NCBI RefSeq assembly: GCF_019924925.1
Contig: NC_067220.1
Span: forward strand, 9,164,127-9,228,126
Length of the DNA: 64,000 nt
From: Ctenopharyngodon idella
Lineage: Eukaryota; Chordata; Actinopteri; Cypriniformes; Xenocyprididae
Direction of reading: 5' to 3'
A program made the position numbers and the translations under genes. A model generated the notes under the pieces. It was not told the DNA's origin, searched no databases, and saw nothing but the letters and a program-made list of their open reading frames with translations. How positions within the stretch are numbered: position 1 is the stretch's first letter; each line of letters opens with the position of its first letter. This document shows positions 59,130-64,000 of this stretch, piece after piece.

Positions 59130-61610
59130 TAGTTTTCTGTATGAATTTATTGAATTAATTGATTGTAATTACCTCAGCTTTAATTAAAAAAGTTTGTCTT
59201 ACTGAGTTGATTGCTTGTTTGTTTACTGGAAAGTGGGGCGGAAAAGCCTTCTAGCCTCAGTAAATCAATATATCATTATTGTAAGGATCTATATATCAGC
59301 TAATTTCAACTGACAGATACAATGTTTATGATTATTCCTAATGTTAACTAACCTGGCTTTAGCCTGTGCATTTTACTGCACTAATTTAAGGCTTATAAAA
59401 TGTAATTTACCTGGGATTGCATTGGATAGGGCAGTCTATATGCTAATAAATCCCTGTTCCTCAAATGTCTTTCTCCATTGCACTTCATCATAGCATTCCA
59501 GCCACTGTGTCATGTCAACTTCTTGAACAAACACAAACTTTTCTATTATGTACACTGTCAAAAGAAACACATTTTTAAAATTCTATATTGGTCCACTAAG
59601 ACGGCAAAAATATACAGAGAAGCTAGAATGTGTTTGCTGAATTCTGAATAGGTTTGAATATTGATTATCCACAAAGATGTATGCAGTTACAAAGTCCGGC
59701 TGGCTCTATAGCCCTGGGAAAATGACATAAAACTTCAATATTTCTTGCAGAGTCATGCCGTAAAGACATATCGAACAAATCATGATAGGAATCCGGCTGC
59801 TTAGCATACTATACATATTCCTCTTTGACATTTTCCAAAGGCACAGAGAAGTCTGAAAATGCAGTGGACCAAAAATGTGGCATACATGAAGATCCGGCAC
59901 TTTCCCATCCAGTGTGATAACTATGCAAAATTGTATGAAATAAATAATTCATAATAACATTCATATACACTACCTTTGAAGTCTTGGGTCATTGACAAAT
60001 AAGGTTTTAAAAGGTGTAAAAAAAAAAAAAAACTAATGGAGATATAATTAAATTTGAAGTTTAATTAAGTGTTAACAATGAGATTATGTGGTTTTTATAA
60101 TCAATTAACACTGCTTTTGTTATTTTTTTACAATATGGACAAAATTTGTCAACAAAAAAGTCAAAAAAGTTTTACCGAATGACACTTTTGGTTATTCCAA
60201 ATGACAATATTTTCAAACAATGCTAACAGGCTGATATCTAGCTAGCTAGCAAAAGGACAATCAAACATTTTATATTTAGTACAAGTTTTTAAAATATTAC
60301 AACATTTTCCATGTTTTATAGCAGGTTGTACCAAATGACCTGATGTTTCAGGACATGCGTATGAGCAAGTGAAAACATGAATTTTTCAAATAGTTAAAAG
60401 AGAGTTAGTTACTTTGCTTCATGACCATGTGGTCCTTTGCAGGTGTTGGAATGATGTCACATCCTGTCACATGCATGACTTGGTCCAAAATGGTCCCTTT
60501 ATATTGGTTACTCTGAATGACATCAGTAAAATTCATTTTTCCAGACATTCTTTCTCATAACAAAGCAACGACTTCTACACATAATTTTAATACCATTTTG
60601 CACTATGTTGATATATGGTGTTATAAAATCATGCCAGAATAAAAAAAAAAATATATATATATATACATTTATTACATTTTAAGGCTTTATTAGCCTTTGG
60701 ATAGTTAAACCAAATGACTTTTGATCCTTCAAAATCTTTAAAATACCTTTATATGTAGCAAAATATAATTAAAACCTTTTGGATTCAATAAAAGATATCT
60801 AGTTGTACTACCTTACATACTTTGGATATCATATCTTTGTTTTTATTATTATTAAGGTCTTTGGACGAAAAAAAAAAATTACCATTAACATTTTTGCATG
60901 TCGCCATAATATTTGCACTACATCAGCATCTCCCTTTGGGACATTATATTCACGAGACTTGCATTTTGCACTGCCTTTGACAACTCAATTCCACACACAC
61001 CACATCTTCATGGCTATTTCTTATTTCTTTATTCTTTACCGACCTTGTGAAGCATTAAAAAATCTCAGTATACAATCTCCTTCACAAGATCTTCATTTTG
61101 ATGCGACTAATGTTCATGTAGGTCAGGTCACAGCAACTCAAATCTATGGAACTTGAATTTTAATGACTTTCACTCCAAGGTTTTGCTCCAACCCAGATAC
61201 CACTCCCTGGTAAGTTCAGTCTTGCCAATGCAAATATTACTGATTCTCTTGAAAATAAAAATAAAACAACAAGTGTGCTGAACGTCACCGTATCCTATCA
61301 TTGAGCACTGAGGAGGCCCTTGAAGTCTTTCAGAGTCCTGCCTCTCTAATCAGATCTTTGCCCTCGGCAATCAAAACCTCTGATGTGAGTGTAAAAGAAA
61401 ACGCATGGCACTTCAGCCCCTGCTGAGCCTCTCCACCCTGCCTGAGGATAACCAGATGTGTTCATCAAGAAGGTGCAAAAAAAGGTGCAAATAAAAAACA
61501 AGTTTTTATAGTCATTCTGAAACTGTGATAAAAATGCAGATATAAAAATAATAGAATTAAATTATGATCAAATAAAAAATATTATATATTAAAAATACTG
61601 TAAACTTATA
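59130..61610. other. Gene-free DNA
   Basis: 60150-60790 repeats CCAAATGAC/CCGAATGACA words, probably an old dispersed repeat. Frames near 60803-61156 have no recognised content. Confidence 0.4.
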
Positions 61611-61619
61611 TATAACACA

Positions 61620-61985
61620 TTTGTTATGAAACTGCTCAGAGACATGAAGGTTATGTGTCCAAATGCAGTATTTATTGAAAGGGTAATCCACAATCAAAGT
61701 CCAAAAACAGGCAAAGGTCATACACAAACAAACACGCCAAACAATAAAAGAGTTCAAGGCTGAGGCAAACAGAGAAATCCAAACCAACAGGCAGAGAATC
61801 AAAAAACCAATACATGGCAAAGACAAAGGCTCAGAAACGCAGTTAAGACACATAAAAGACTTAGCAATGAGCAACTGAATAGGATGAGCTAATGAGACAC
61901 AGAGTCCGGGCAATGTATTATAGGAGAGGACAATAGTCTGTGGTGGAGTGCCCTCTAGTGGACAACCAGGCCACTCCAGCCAGTG
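61620..61985 (-). mobile_element. LTR-like fragment
   Basis: On the minus strand it ends GGATTACCCTTTCAATAAAT followed by ACTGCATTTGGACAC, the form of a fish LTR with its polyadenylation signal, after a T-rich Phe/Cys/Leu-type stretch. No internal retroelement coding sequence was found, so a solo LTR or non-coding relic is likely. Confidence 0.4.
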
Positions 61986-62049
61986 TTGCCAATTGCTTTC
62001 AGTTTAAATTAACTAAAACTGGTCACTAAATGTCACTAGATGGCGTCAT

Positions 62050-62536
62050 ACTGGCGAGTCCACTGATCTATATTAATATAAATATAAAGTCACGGAATCT
62101 AGATAAGGTTTCGCCGAGCGAACGCACAGAGTAACGCTATAACATTTTCAACACACTCAAATGTATCTAATTTGATAAACAGAGCTGCGTTACCTCATAC
62201 TCATGACCTGAAAAGCGGAAGCGGCGCCGGCGACTGTGGCATAATAAAAGTTCCGCTGCACTGAGGCGTGTGTTGCGCAATCGCTCCAGCGGCCTCGTTC
62301 AGCTCCCACAACACTCGGTCCTGCTCTGCTTCATACTACAGTAATGTTAATAATCGCATCCATGAACATGATTTCTTCCCGAGTCCTATCCCAATTCTAT
62401 TCCACCGGCTTCGATGTGAGGGCCACACGTCCCAAGATTCGGCGCTCAAACTTGGCGTCATCAAGCTACGCCTTTGTTTTGAATAGGCCTCTAGCGACCT
62501 CTAGCGGACAGAAAATCTTACATATTGCACCTTTAA
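62050..62536 (-). mobile_element. TTAA-bounded repeat, one end visible
   Basis: The terminus is at TTAA 62533-62536; on the minus strand it starts TTAAAGGTGCAATATGTAAG then ATTTTCTGTCCGCTAGAGGT, which I recognise as a common cyprinid repeat start. The far end is not defined. The GC-rich frames inside are not taken as genes. Confidence 0.5.
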
Positions 62537-62544
62537 AGGAGAGG

Positions 62545-63770
62545 CCCGAGGCACATCTCAGATCTGCACAGAATATTATAGAGTCTTGGGGATACCAGTA
62601 GCATCCACCTAGCAACCATCCAGAATCCCCTTGCAACTGCATAGCAACATGCTAAGGCCACTCATAACACCTTGGCAACTGCATACTATAGAATACTTCT
62701 GGCAGTGCATTTCAAGCACTCTCATTTTCTTCAGAGAATATATCTTCAGAGCTATTTACAGTTTTTGTAAAGCTTTGAGTCTCTGATTATTAAAATCCAT
62801 TATCATATATGGTCTTTAGTTGGAAATGTGTGGGATATGAAATGGTTACTTACTGGCTGATTGATTTAGTTTTGTTTTTGTGATCTTTCTTGCATTGACA
62901 TTTTGTTAAAACAAGCAAATCATGCCTGAATTTGATGGCAATCCTGTCATGATGTGCCCCAAATAACATTTCCCCACAGACTATACAGATGGCCACAAAA
63001 ACAAAACATTCTTGTCGGCAGGAAACACTGAGTGCACAAATAAAGCAAACCATTTGAGGTCACGCAGCGAGAGGGTTTTAGAGGAAGTCAGAGAAGGATA
63101 TTTTTGTAGGCTATAAAGTGTAAGCAGTGTAAGCTAATTCCGTCTCACGTGTGGATGAGATGAAAATTAAATGGTTTTTATTGGACAAAACGGTTGCGCA
63201 GGTGATTCATGTACAGAAATAGGAAGGTCAAGAGCGCAGACTAAATCAATAACGCAGCTGGCAGGATCCCTATCCCACATGATGTACTGCGGGAGGATTT
63301 CACATGATTAATCAGCAAATTTGTTCGGGATCGATCGAAGGGGCTAACTGGGGATATTGGCACAGTTTTTTCCCATGTTGCTGATCTGAGACCAGTGGGA
63401 TTGTTTTATGTCATCTTTAGTCATGTGGAGATTTGGGAGCTTGGAAAACTGATCAGAGACCTGCATTTCTGTCAGGTCGCAACTTCATCATGTAGTTCAG
63501 TGATAGTCCTTAATCTTTTTTAATTATTAGTGCAGCTTTTATATCCTGTACTGAAGGCAAAATTTTACATTAGCAAAGACGGCATTTGGCAGAATTTAAA
63601 TGTGCATTCTTGTGGAATTATTAAATGAATAAATTAACAAACATGCAGCTATTAAAATATCACACATACTGTATGCAACTGACCATGTGAAATGTTAAAA
63701 TGCATAATTAACAGAAAAAAATGAAATTACTTTTTAAAATATAAATATAAATCTTTAGACAGAGTACCCT
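62545..63770. other. Gene-free DNA
   Basis: Begins with AGCAACCA-type words (62600-62680). Otherwise unremarkable. Confidence 0.4.
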
Positions 63771-63774
63771 TTAA

Positions 63775-63794
63775 TAGTAATAATAATAATACAT

Positions 63795-63826
<32 letters not shown>

Positions 63827-64000
63827 TGAAAATAGAAATAAAAATAATAATCATTGAATAAAATTCAACAACACCAACTATAATATTAATAAAATAAATA
63901 AATAAATAAATAAATAAATATTGGTGTTGTTGATGTTTTTGTTTTTTAATATTATTACAAATATATTTTATTGCATGATTATATTTTTCTATTTAAAAAT
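63775..64000. repeat. AT-rich end with (ATT)n and (AAAT)n
   Basis: (AAT)/(ATT) at 63775-63825 and (AAAT)n at about 63890-63920; the rest is A/T-rich. Confidence 0.8.

Overview
This is a eukaryotic window, most likely from a cyprinid-like teleost fish. It holds one clear intact protein gene, and that protein is plainly a vertebrate SLITRK1. The rest is AT-rich DNA packed with short non-autonomous DNA transposons (foldback elements, TTAA-flanked elements, hAT-like elements with 8-bp duplications), microsatellites and minisatellites. I recognise several of these repeat families from carp, goldfish and zebrafish type genomes. The species assignment is an inference. Most open frames in the window are low-complexity or lack an ATG and are not reported as genes.

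Layout. From 1 to 760 is A-rich low complexity. From 1.9 to 3.6 kb is a stack of nested small transposons. From 3.6 to 11.7 kb is gene-free DNA with two copies of a dispersed repeat and several microsatellites. From 11.68 to 13.79 kb lies a foldback element split by two younger insertions; an unsplit relative at 58.06 to 58.29 kb shows what the empty sites looked like. From 14.8 to 16.1 kb is another nested foldback complex. From 18.6 to 18.85 kb is a short GC-box-bearing minisatellite. At 22.8 to 23.0 kb is a tetranucleotide repeat. At 25.4 to 26.2 kb an exact 51-bp minisatellite sits between inverted arms. From 28 to 34.1 kb are more TTAA-type elements, again with an empty-site relative in the window. 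From 34.3 to 35.4 kb is a GC-richer unique block of unknown role. From 35.9 to 36.7 kb is a broken Tc1-like transposon with a hAT-like element inside it. From 37.5 to 45.3 kb is gene-free DNA with repeats.

The gene. slitrk1 lies on the minus strand (CDS 49884 to 47797, 695 codons plus stop, no intron in the coding region). Its probable 3'UTR runs down to about 45.57 kb, where an AATAAA signal is followed by a GT-rich stretch. Its CpG-richer leader and promoter region lies between 49.9 and about 50.9 kb and holds a possible 72-codon upstream ORF that reads through a GAGC microsatellite.

Downstream of 51 kb (upstream of the gene) the window returns to repeats: a three-level TTAA nest at 54.16 to 56.43 kb, a local duplication (56.5 versus 58.85 kb), an LTR-like fragment at 61.6 to 62.0 kb and a TTAA-bounded repeat ending near 62.54 kb. 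No RNA gene, CRISPR array or new multi-gene system was found. The most informative features are the nested insertions that carry their own internal controls.
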